NCBI GenBank assembly: GCA_900546295.1
Contig: URCK01000057.1
Span: 1 to 11,297, forward strand
Source of the DNA: an uncultured Eubacteriales bacterium
GTDB lineage: Bacteria > Bacillota > Clostridia > Oscillospirales > Oscillospiraceae
DNA length: 11,297 bases
Reading direction: 5' to 3'
This document shows, piece after piece, positions 1-5,255 of the stretch (its first letter is position 1; each line of letters starts with the position of its first letter). Position numbers and translations under genes: made by a program. Below the pieces are notes generated by a model. That model was given only the letters and a program-made list of their open reading frames with translations. It did no database searches and was not told the origin of the DNA.

Positions 1-1010
1 AAGATGCTCTCGTCAAAGGCCGGTTTTACCGCTTCCGGCGCAGGTGCAGCCGGTACGCTCGCAGGCGCGCTCACCGGCGTGATCGCAGCAGGCGCAGTTG
101 TGACTGGCGCGCTGTCGAAGGGCGGCAGGTCAAAGTCGCCGGAGCGCTCCGGTGCCGGAGCCTTCTTCGCTCCGTCGGCGGCTGCGGACGGGCGCGGCGT
201 ATCCTGCACGAGCGCTTCGGCGGGGGCAAAGAGCTCGTCGGGACTCTTGATGCCCGCGGACTTCTTGCGGAAAAAGCCGCCCGAGGCGTTTTTCTTCACC
301 GCGCGCTCCTCGCCGTCGAGCGGGATATCGATCGCGCTCGCGCGCGGGGCGCTCTGGCGCGCCGTGCGCTCTGAGCGCTGCGGCGGCAGTTCCTCCGGCT
401 CGTAGGGCACGCGCTCATGCGAGCGCACCGCCTCGATCACGGCGGCGGGCGTGAGGCGGAACGCCATCATCAAAAAGGCAACAAAGAGCACGACGAGCAG
501 GATCATCGCCAGCACCTTTTTCACCAGCAGCACCAGCAGGATCGCAAGCGACGCGGACACCGCGCCGCCCGAGGCAAGCTCGTTCCCGCTCGTCCACAGG
601 AGCTTCAAAATGCCGTCCATCGCGGCGTACTCCTCCCGGCAGAGCGCAATGTGCATGATCGCGCCGAAGACAACGGGCATCAGCAGCGCGCCCGTCAGGC
701 ACGAGGTGACATTGCGTCCGCGGTGGAAGAGCAGAATGTAGCTTCCCAGCAGCAGCGCCGGCGCGACAAGGTAGTATCCCCAGCCAAAGAGCGAGCGGCA
801 CAGCCTTGCGGGCTGATCGAGCAGCCACGCGCCCGACTGAAAATAGCTGAAGGCAATGCACAGCGCCAGCACCAGAAAGATCGCGCCCGCGACCTCGCGG
901 CGGATGGGCCGCTTCTGCTGCTTTTTTGCCGTGCGCTTGCCGCCGCCAGAGGAGCGGGACGAGGACGCCGTTTTCTTTTTTGTTGTGGTGGTCTTCTTCT
1001 GTTGTGCCAT
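1..1010 (-). CDS. ftsK: DNA translocase FtsK/SpoIIIE, N-terminal part (runs off left edge)
   Basis: The reading frame starts with ATG at 1008-1010 and stays open for 336 codons to the window edge, so the 3' end is missing. GAGG sits 7 bases upstream of the start. The product opens with a Lys/Thr/Ser-rich cytoplasmic tail (residues 1-38). Four to five hydrophobic segments follow, at about 40-56, 74-96, 102-123, 150-163 and 165-184, matching the 4TM anchor of FtsK/SpoIIIE proteins. After that comes a low-complexity Ala/Pro/Glu-rich linker (about 200-336). Known family role: a membrane-anchored ATPase hexamer that pumps DNA through the division or sporulation septum. The motor and gamma domains would lie beyond the edge, so the ATPase motifs cannot be checked. 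It lies just downstream of uppP on the same strand and is probably co-transcribed with it. Identification rests on topology, linker and a remembered family pattern, not on the motor domain. Confidence 0.82.
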   Translation of the reverse strand, partial: MAQQKKTTTTKKKTASSSRSSGGGKRTAKKQQKRPIRREVAGAIFLVLALCIAFSYFQSGAWLLDQPARLCRSLFGWGYYLVAPALLLGSYILLFHRGRNVTSCLTGALLMPVVFGAIMHIALCREEYAAMDGILKLLWTSGNELASGGAVSASLAILLVLLVKKVLAMILLVVLFVAFLMMAFRLTPAAVIEAVRSHERVPYEPEELPPQRSERTARQSAPRASAIDIPLDGEERAVKKNASGGFFRKKSAGIKSPDELFAPAEALVQDTPRPSAAADGAKKAPAPERSGDFDLPPFDSAPVTTAPAAITPVSAPASVPAAPAPEAVKPAFDESI

Positions 1011-1031
1011 GATCTACCTCAATCTAAAAAA

Positions 1032-1865
1032 TCAATGCAGAACGGTGAGTACCAGCGTCAGTGCGCCGACGGCCCAGCAGTAGTAGGCGAACGCGCCGAA
1101 GCGCCCCTTTTCGGCAATGTAGCGCAGCAGACGGATGCAGGCATAGCCCGACACCGCCGCCACCGCGACACCCACGAGATAGGCCGGCACGCTCGCCCAG
1201 TCGATACCCGCGTCGATCGCGTCCTTGAGCGAGAGGATGTTCGCGCCGATCACCGCGGGAATGGAGAGGAGGAAGGCAAAGCGCACGGCAAACTTGCGCT
1301 CAAAGCCCGCAAAGCAGCCGGTCGTGATCGTCATGCCCGAGCGCGAGATGCCCGGGCAGAGCGCGACGGCCTGCCCAATGCCGACGAGCAGCGCATCGAG
1401 CATCGTGGCAGTCTTTTCGGTTTTCCGGCCGTGATGCACGCGGTCGCTCACAAAGAGCAGGATACCCGTGAAGATCAGCGCGCCGCCGATGAAGTACATA
1501 TTATCACCGAGGGAAGAGAAAAAGTGGCGAAACGGCACCATGACAAAAAGCGGCAGCGTGCCCACGATGATGAGCAGGATGAGCCGCCGCGCGGGCGGGA
1601 CGGGATTCGGCGTCGAGTGGTGGGCAAGGTCGCCGATGCCGGCAAAAAACTCCACGATCATGTCGCGGATATCGTCCCAGTAGGCGATGAACACCGCAAC
1701 GAGCGTGCCGAGGTGCAGCAGCACGTCAAAAAATTCGGGCACGTTGCTCGCGCCCTGCAAATTCAGCAATTGCTCGGCGATGGCGAGGTGGCCGGAGGAC
1801 GAAATGGGCAGAAATTCCGCCACGCCCTGCACAAGGCCGAGAAGAACAGCAGTCAAATAAGACAT
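1032..1865 (-). CDS. uppP: undecaprenyl-diphosphate phosphatase (UppP/BacA family)
   Basis: This integral membrane enzyme removes a phosphate from undecaprenyl diphosphate, regenerating the lipid carrier for peptidoglycan and other wall polymers; overproduction gives bacitracin resistance in known cases. Both family signatures are present. Counting from the upstream ATG at 1871, the N-terminal (E/Q)xxxE motif is Q15-GVA-E19, followed by LPISSSGH (residues 21-28); the second is PGISRSG (173-179) with the catalytic Arg177. The protein has about eight hydrophobic segments, and its 277-279 residues are normal for the family. Two in-frame ATGs are possible. AAGGAG lies 4 bases before the one at 1871 and 10 bases before the one at 1865. 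I chose 1865 because homologues usually start close to this point, but 1871 cannot be excluded. ftsK follows 21 bases after the stop. Confidence 0.95.
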   Translation of the reverse strand: MSYLTAVLLGLVQGVAEFLPISSSGHLAIAEQLLNLQGASNVPEFFDVLLHLGTLVAVFIAYWDDIRDMIVEFFAGIGDLAHHSTPNPVPPARRLILLIIVGTLPLFVMVPFRHFFSSLGDNMYFIGGALIFTGILLFVSDRVHHGRKTEKTATMLDALLVGIGQAVALCPGISRSGMTITTGCFAGFERKFAVRFAFLLSIPAVIGANILSLKDAIDAGIDWASVPAYLVGVAVAAVSGYACIRLLRYIAEKGRFGAFAYYCWAVGALTLVLTVLH

Positions 1866-1925
1866 GGTCATTTAGCTCCTTCATTCTAATCTCTTGTCTT
1901 AAAAAGGCAATACTCTAACAGAATA

Positions 1926-1931
1926 ATTATA
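1926..1931 (-). promoter_or_regulatory. extended -10 promoter for uppP-ftsK
   Basis: On the minus strand the sequence reads TGC-TATAAT, a perfect -10 box with the TGn extension. The hexamer 17 bases upstream (1949-1954) reads TGGTAT, a poor -35, which is typical when the extension is present. The inferred transcription start is near 1919, about 50 bases before the uppP start. Confidence 0.6.
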
Positions 1932-1977
1932 GCACGCCTGTTTGCAAAATACCACCCCCGATCCCCATTTCTCCGTT

Positions 1978-2008
1978 TGTTTTTTCGCAGCACCCTTGCG
2001 AAAAAACA
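1978..2008. promoter_or_regulatory. perfect 12-base inverted repeat, operator candidate
   Basis: Arms TGTTTTTTCGCA (1978-1989) and TGCGAAAAAACA (1997-2008) are exact reverse complements separated by 7 bases. The right arm overlaps the -35 hexamer of the promoter for the TSCPD gene, and the repeat lies about 75 bases upstream of the inferred uppP start point. The 3' arm ends in A and not T on either strand, which argues against a terminator and for a protein-binding site. The binding protein is unknown. Confidence 0.55.
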
Positions 2009-2024
2009 GCGGATGTGCTATAGT
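1996..2024 (+). promoter_or_regulatory. promoter for the TSCPD gene
   Basis: TTGCGA (1996-2001) and TATAGT (2019-2024) are separated by 17 bases, and a TGn extension (2016-2018) precedes the -10 box. This is a good sigma-A type promoter about 40 bases upstream of the start codon. Confidence 0.7.
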
Positions 2025-2065
2025 CAGCATGGCAATATTCGATCGTATAAAAAGGAGATATCGAA

Positions 2066-2323
2066 ATGATCTATCACTACCGCACCAGGGGCGTCTGCTC
2101 GCAGGAGATGCACATCGAGCTGAACGATGACCACACCATCAAACACGTTGAGGTCATCGGCGGCTGCAACGGCAACCTTCAGGGCATTTCCCGTCTGGTC
2201 GAGGGCATGAAGGCCGAGGACGCGATCGCGCGGATGCGCGGCATTCGCTGCGGCTCGAAGAACACCTCCTGCCCCGATCAGCTCTCCATCGCGCTGACGG
2301 AGGCGCTGGCACAGGAGAAGTAA
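2066..2323 (+). CDS. small TSCPD-domain protein (TIGR03905-like)
   Basis: This is an 85-residue protein whose C-terminal half carries the literal TSCPD motif (residues 67-71) that names the domain. Cysteines are at 11, 34, 62 and 69, in contexts GVC, GGCNGN, IRCGSK and SCPD, so a metal or redox site is possible. The TSCPD domain is also found at the C terminus of some ribonucleotide reductases; short stand-alone versions are common in Clostridia and have no established function. The start is supported by AAGGAG (2052-2057) 8 bases upstream. It appears monocistronic: it has its own promoter, and the LysR gene downstream has another. Confidence 0.88.
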   Translation: MIYHYRTRGVCSQEMHIELNDDHTIKHVEVIGGCNGNLQGISRLVEGMKAEDAIARMRGIRCGSKNTSCPDQLSIALTEALAQEK

Positions 2324-2372
2324 TTTCAGGGCTTCCCGCACACTGCGGAACAAAAAACACCGCGCAGGCGGC

Positions 2373-2401
2373 TGGACAAACCGCAGAGCTTCCTGTATAA
2401 T
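2373..2401 (+). promoter_or_regulatory. promoter for the LysR-family gene
   Basis: TGGACA (2373-2378) and TATAAT (2396-2401) are separated by exactly 17 bases, one mismatch from full sigma-A consensus. The inferred start near 2408 gives a leader of about 50 bases. Confidence 0.75.
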
Positions 2402-2424
2402 TAATAAATGGCATCAATCAATGC

Positions 2425-2439
2425 GACGGCACAGCCGTC
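2425..2439 (+). promoter_or_regulatory. short palindrome/hairpin in the lysR-type leader
   Basis: GACGGC (2425-2430) and GCCGTC (2434-2439) form a perfect 6-bp stem with loop ACA. It lies between the inferred transcription start and the ribosome binding site, so it could be an autoregulatory site or an mRNA stem. No T-run follows, so it is not a terminator. Confidence 0.35.
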
Positions 2440-2459
2440 CGTCATGACCGGGGGATCGC

Positions 2460-3386
2460 ATGGACATTGACATGGATATCAAAGAGCTGGAAGCATTCGT
2501 CTACGTGGTGGAAAATTGCAGCTTTTCCCGCGCTGCGGAGCTGCTCCATCTGACGCAGCCGACCATCAGCTCGCACGTCTCCGCGCTGGAGAGAAAACTG
2601 AATATCAAGCTCATTGTCCGCACGACGAAGGAGACGTACCCCTCCGACGCAGGCAAGCTCCTCTACAAGTATGCCAAGGAGATCCTGCAAGTGCGCGAGA
2701 ACGCGGCCATCGCGCTGCGCAACTTCTCGCAGGAGATGAAGGGGACGATCTCCATCGCCGCATCGACGGTGCCGAGCCAGTATTACCTGCCGCATCTTTT
2801 GCAGGACTTCCGCGAGCGGTATCCGGACATCACCTTCAACATCCAGATGGAGGACAGCCCCAAGGTCGTGGAGCTTGTCGCCACGCGCAGCGTGGAGATC
2901 GGCTTCTGCGGCACGATGGTGGCGAGCCACAAATGCGTCTATCAGGATTTTGCGAGCGATCCGATGGTGCTCATCACGCCCAACACGGAAAAATACCGCG
3001 CCTTCGCACCCGACGCCTTCCCGATCGAACAGGTTCGCAAGGAGACGTTCATCAGCCGCGAAAAGGGCAGCGGCACCTATCAGGCGGGGCGCGAGCTATT
3101 GAGTCAGTACGGCATCGACATCGCCTCGCTGCGCACGGCGGTCGAGATCCGCTCGACCGAAAGCGTCAAGCAGATGGTCAGCGAGGGGCTGGGCATCGGC
3201 CTCATCGCAGAGAGCGCCGCGCAGGACTACCGTCAGTTCGGCAAGATCCTCGCCTTCCCCTTCCCGGACTCCACCTTCCGCCGCCGGCTCTATATCGTCA
3301 AGCACAAAAACAGCATTCTCTCCCCCATCGCGCAGGTTTTTTACGACTATGCGCGCAAGGCAGGAGAGCAGGCATCCGCACAGTAA
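2460..3386 (+). CDS. LysR-family transcriptional regulator
   Basis: This is a 308-residue DNA-binding regulator of normal LysR length. The winged helix-turn-helix occupies about residues 7-67; the core helices include SFSRAAELLHLTQPTISSH (21-39), followed by the usual ALERKL wing region. The effector-binding, periplasmic-protein-like domain spans about 95-300. The pattern resembles the clostridial group that some databases label selenium-metabolism-associated LysR; I give this from memory and the real effector is unknown. The ATG at 2460 is preceded by GGGGGA (2450-2455) at 4 bases; a second in-frame ATG at 2472 would also keep the whole DNA-binding domain. LysR proteins often act on divergent neighbours, but here both neighbours are co-oriented with their own promoters, so the target cannot be deduced. 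Confidence 0.93.
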   Translation: MDIDMDIKELEAFVYVVENCSFSRAAELLHLTQPTISSHVSALERKLNIKLIVRTTKETYPSDAGKLLYKYAKEILQVRENAAIALRNFSQEMKGTISIAASTVPSQYYLPHLLQDFRERYPDITFNIQMEDSPKVVELVATRSVEIGFCGTMVASHKCVYQDFASDPMVLITPNTEKYRAFAPDAFPIEQVRKETFISREKGSGTYQAGRELLSQYGIDIASLRTAVEIRSTESVKQMVSEGLGIGLIAESAAQDYRQFGKILAFPFPDSTFRRRLYIVKHKNSILSPIAQVFYDYARKAGEQASAQ

Positions 3387-3419
3387 GGGCACAAGATGCC
3401 CCGCTGCGGATGCTTTTTT
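3371..3419 (+). terminator. compound intrinsic terminator overlapping the lysR-type stop codon
   Basis: GCATCCGCA (3372-3380) pairs perfectly with TGCGGATGC (3405-3413), followed at once by six T (3414-3419). Inside the loop a second hairpin, GGGCA (3387-3391) with TGCCC (3397-3401), brings the arms together. The stop codon at 3384-3386 lies between the two stems, so the last codons of the gene form the 5' arm. Confidence 0.8.
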
Positions 3420-3485
3420 GCTTTCTGTCCGCAAGATTGCCTTGCAAGACGCAACTTTTCGCAGCAAATTTTCACGAACTTGTCA

Positions 3486-3514
3486 TTTACTTTCTCCGGC
3501 CAATGGTATATGAT
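3486..3514 (+). promoter_or_regulatory. promoter for the Crp/Fnr-family gene
   Basis: TTTACT (3486-3491) and TATGAT (3509-3514) are 17 bases apart. The inferred start is near 3521, giving a leader of about 58 bases. The -10 region sits between the arms of an inverted repeat described separately. Confidence 0.55.
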
Positions 3515-3534
3515 AAGACAATAGACCAATGGCC
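3498..3534. promoter_or_regulatory. inverted repeat bracketing the -10 box, operator candidate
   Basis: GGCCAATGGT (3498-3507) and ACCAATGGCC (3525-3534) are inverted copies matching at 9 of 10 positions, with 17 bases between them. One arm falls in the promoter spacer and the other just after the inferred transcription start. Because only the second arm would be transcribed, a DNA-binding role (for example autoregulation) fits better than an RNA hairpin. Confidence 0.5.
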
Positions 3535-3578
3535 GTGCTGCACCGCTAAAGTGCCGCAGCCGCAACGGAGGGGATCGG

Positions 3579-4223
3579 ATGGACTGCCGGGATTCGGCTC
3601 TTTTTGCAGGCGTAGACGAGCAGTCCTGCCGGAATATGCTCACGTGCTTTGGCGCATACGAGCGCCGTTTCACCGCGGGGCAGACCATCCTCGTCTGCGG
3701 CGAGCAGCAGGAGATGATCGGCGTGCTGCTCTCGGGCAGCGCCGAGCTTGTCCGCCTGCATCCCGACGGGAGCCGCACGGTGCTCGAAACAATGGACGAG
3801 GGCAGCGTCTTCGGCGAGGAGCTGGCCTTCACCGGCTTTTGCGACGGCAGCGCCGTCATCGCCTGCCGCGAGGACTGCCGCATCCTCTTCATGCGCTACG
3901 ACCAGATCACCAAGCGGTGCGAAAACGCCTGCGATTGCCACTCTCAGGTCGTGACGAACCTCTTCCGTCTGCTCTCGCGCAAATCCCTGCACCTCAGCCA
4001 GCGCATTGAGGTGCTCTCCTGCCGTTCCATCCGCGAAAAGCTGCTGTGCTTTTTCCACCAGCAGTCCGATCTCAACGCCAGCAGGAGCTTTCCTCTCCCC
4101 TTCTCGCTCAGCGCGCTTGCCGAATACATCAGCGCCGATCGCAGCGCCATGATGCGCGAGCTCAAAAAGCTGCGCGAGGAGAACGTCGTCCGCACGGAAG
4201 GTCACAGCGTAACGCTGCTTTAG
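3579..4223 (+). CDS. Crp/Fnr-family transcriptional regulator, Cys-rich
   Basis: This 214-residue protein has the usual Crp/Fnr layout: an N-terminal cyclic-nucleotide-binding-like beta-roll (about 5-115), a long dimer helix (about 118-145) and a C-terminal winged helix (about 148-212) with recognition region SADRSAMMRELKKLREE (185-201). The phosphate-binding cassette is GSVFGEELAF-like, but the position of the cAMP-contacting Arg of E. coli CRP appears to be Gly90, so cAMP binding is unlikely. Twelve cysteines are present (3, 17, 23, 40, 88, 96, 100, 114, 118, 120, 148, 157), including C114-x3-C118-x-C120-H at the hinge, a pattern I recall from clostridial members. It lacks an obvious FNR-type N-terminal Cys cluster. 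GGAGGGG 5 bases upstream fixes the start. It lies directly upstream of nfnAB, whose leader also has candidate binding sites, so control of redox genes is plausible but unproven. Confidence 0.92.
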   Translation: MDCRDSALFAGVDEQSCRNMLTCFGAYERRFTAGQTILVCGEQQEMIGVLLSGSAELVRLHPDGSRTVLETMDEGSVFGEELAFTGFCDGSAVIACREDCRILFMRYDQITKRCENACDCHSQVVTNLFRLLSRKSLHLSQRIEVLSCRSIREKLLCFFHQQSDLNASRSFPLPFSLSALAEYISADRSAMMRELKKLREENVVRTEGHSVTLL

Positions 4224-4229
4224 TTTTTT
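4205..4229 (+). terminator. weak intrinsic terminator at the end of the Crp/Fnr gene
   Basis: CAGCG (4205-4209) and CGCTG (4213-4217) form a short stem with a TAA loop, followed by CTTTAG and six T (4224-4229). The stem is short and 6 bases separate it from the T-run, so termination is probably partial. Confidence 0.4.
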
Positions 4230-4255
4230 GCAATTATCATTTCGTCCTTTATAAA
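4228..4255 (+). promoter_or_regulatory. promoter for nfnAB
   Basis: TTGCAA (4228-4233) and TATAAA (4250-4255) are 16 bases apart. The inferred start near 4262 gives a leader of about 150 bases before nfnA, unusually long for this window. Confidence 0.55.
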
Positions 4256-4313
4256 TGCAAGCTTTCTCGCAAGAACGCAAGTTACATGTCCGCTGACGCA
4301 AGAAAGCTTTCAT
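4255..4313. promoter_or_regulatory. 16-base imperfect inverted repeat at the nfnAB start site
   Basis: Arms 4255-4270 and 4298-4313 pair at 14 of 16 positions, including a perfect 9-base core AAGCTTTCT/AGAAAGCTT. The left arm begins at the last base of the -10 box and covers the inferred start; the right arm is in the leader. Three CGCAAG copies (4268, 4276, 4297) lie within or between the arms. It could be a paired operator or a hairpin in the 5' leader. Confidence 0.5.
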
Positions 4314-4357
4314 GATATAGCATTCCCCGCTATCCCCGGCATTGCGCTCTGCAATCC

Positions 4358-4382
4358 CGCCGCGTCGAAGCCCGGCGCGGCG
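4358..4382 (+). promoter_or_regulatory. GC-rich stem-loop in the nfnAB leader
   Basis: CGCCGCG (4358-4364) pairs with CGCGGCG (4376-4382) around an 11-base loop. A smaller ATTGC/GCAAT stem precedes it (4341-4355). No T-run follows, so this looks like a leader structure and not a terminator. It ends 16 bases before the nfnA ribosome binding site. Confidence 0.4.
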
Positions 4383-4411
4383 TTGAATCTCACACAAAAA
4401 GGAGAATCTTC

Positions 4412-5254
4412 ATGTATCGCATCGTGAAAAAAGAAGCGCTCAAGCCCACCGTGATCCTCTACGAGATCGAAGCACCGATGGTGGCAAAGAAGGCCGAACC
4501 CGGCCAGTTCATCATCCTGCGCGTCGACGAGAACGGTGAGCGCATCCCCATCACCATCCATGATTTCGACCGCGAAAAGGGCACTGTGACGATCATCGTG
4601 CAGACGATCGGTGCTACGACCGAAAAGCTCAGCCACAAGTCTGAGGGCGAGTACATTCAGGACTTTGTCGGCCCGCTCGGCCGCCCGACCGAGACCGAAG
4701 GCAAGAAGAAGGTCTGCGTCGTCGGCGGCGGCGTTGGCTGCGCCATCGCCTATCCCGTACTCAAGAAGTTCCATGACTGCGGCGCGGAAGTGCATGCGGT
4801 CGTCGGCTTCAAGAATAAGGATCTTGTGATCCTCGAGGACAAGTTCAAGGCCGCCTCCAGCGTCTTAAAGCTTATGACCGACGATGGTTCCTATGGTGAA
4901 AAGGGCCTTGTCACCGATGCGCTCAAGCAGCTCATCGAAGAGGGCAACCAGTATGACGAAATCTTCGCCATCGGCCCCGCCATCATGATGAAGTTCGTCT
5001 CCAAGACCACCGAGCCTTACGGCATCCCTACCACCGTTTCCATGAGTCCCATCATGGTCGACGGCACCGGCATGTGCGGCGGCTGCCGCCTGACCGTCGG
5101 CGGCGAGACGAAGTTCGCCTGCGTCGACGGCCCCGACTTTGACGGCCACAAGGTCGACTGGGACGAGAGCCTCAAGCGCGGCAAGATGTACTTCGACTGG
5201 GAACGCCACAAATACGAAGAAGTCTGCAACCTGTTCAAGAAGGAGGTCCAGTAA
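4412..5254 (+). CDS. nfnA: NfnA-type FAD/NAD-binding subunit of electron-bifurcating ferredoxin:NADP+ oxidoreductase
   Basis: This is the small subunit (280 residues) of the NfnAB complex, which couples NADPH, NAD+ and ferredoxin by flavin-based bifurcation in the cytoplasm. The order fits the ferredoxin-reductase-like PyrK/NfnA fold: an FAD-binding barrel with ERIPITI (43-49) and GPLGRP (87-92), an NAD-binding stretch VVGGGVGCAIAYP (103-115), and a C-terminal [2Fe-2S] motif with D217, C222, C225 and C237. The mixed Asp/three-Cys coordination is known for NfnA. Hydropathy and length are normal. AAGGAG (4399-4404) lies 7 bases before the start. The immediate downstream NfnB partner separates this from PyrK, which would neighbour pyrD. 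An older label for the same family is sulfide dehydrogenase or ferredoxin-NADP reductase subunit alpha. Confidence 0.93.
   Translation: MYRIVKKEALKPTVILYEIEAPMVAKKAEPGQFIILRVDENGERIPITIHDFDREKGTVTIIVQTIGATTEKLSHKSEGEYIQDFVGPLGRPTETEGKKKVCVVGGGVGCAIAYPVLKKFHDCGAEVHAVVGFKNKDLVILEDKFKAASSVLKLMTDDGSYGEKGLVTDALKQLIEEGNQYDEIFAIGPAIMMKFVSKTTEPYGIPTTVSMSPIMVDGTGMCGGCRLTVGGETKFACVDGPDFDGHKVDWDESLKRGKMYFDWERHKYEEVCNLFKKEVQ
5241..5246 (+). promoter_or_regulatory. ribosome binding site of nfnB inside the end of nfnA
   Basis: AGGAGG lies in the last codons of nfnA and 9 bases before ATG 5256. This decides the nfnB start: the frame is open upstream to at least 5139, but that part overlaps nfnA and does not resemble the family. 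Confidence 0.85.
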
Positions 5255-5255
5255 T

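Noticed and set aside
417..1889. 490-codon open frame on the plus strand
   Set aside because: It lies antisense to uppP and ftsK, both identified by motifs or topology, and its Arg/His/Gln/Asp-rich product looks like a shadow of GC-rich codons.
2333..2350. Small inverted repeat TTCCCGCA/TGCGGAA after the TSCPD gene as a terminator
   Set aside because: The stem is short with a bulge and is followed by CAAAAAAC and not by T on the plus strand.
2516..4009. 497-codon plus-strand frame across the LysR and Crp/Fnr genes
   Set aside because: It overlaps two well-supported genes and an intergenic promoter-terminator region in another frame; the product is Arg/Pro/His-rich without domain features.
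4341..4382. Known riboswitch in the nfnAB leader
   Set aside because: Stem-loops are present but I could not match conserved core bases of any riboswitch class I know, so only stems are reported.
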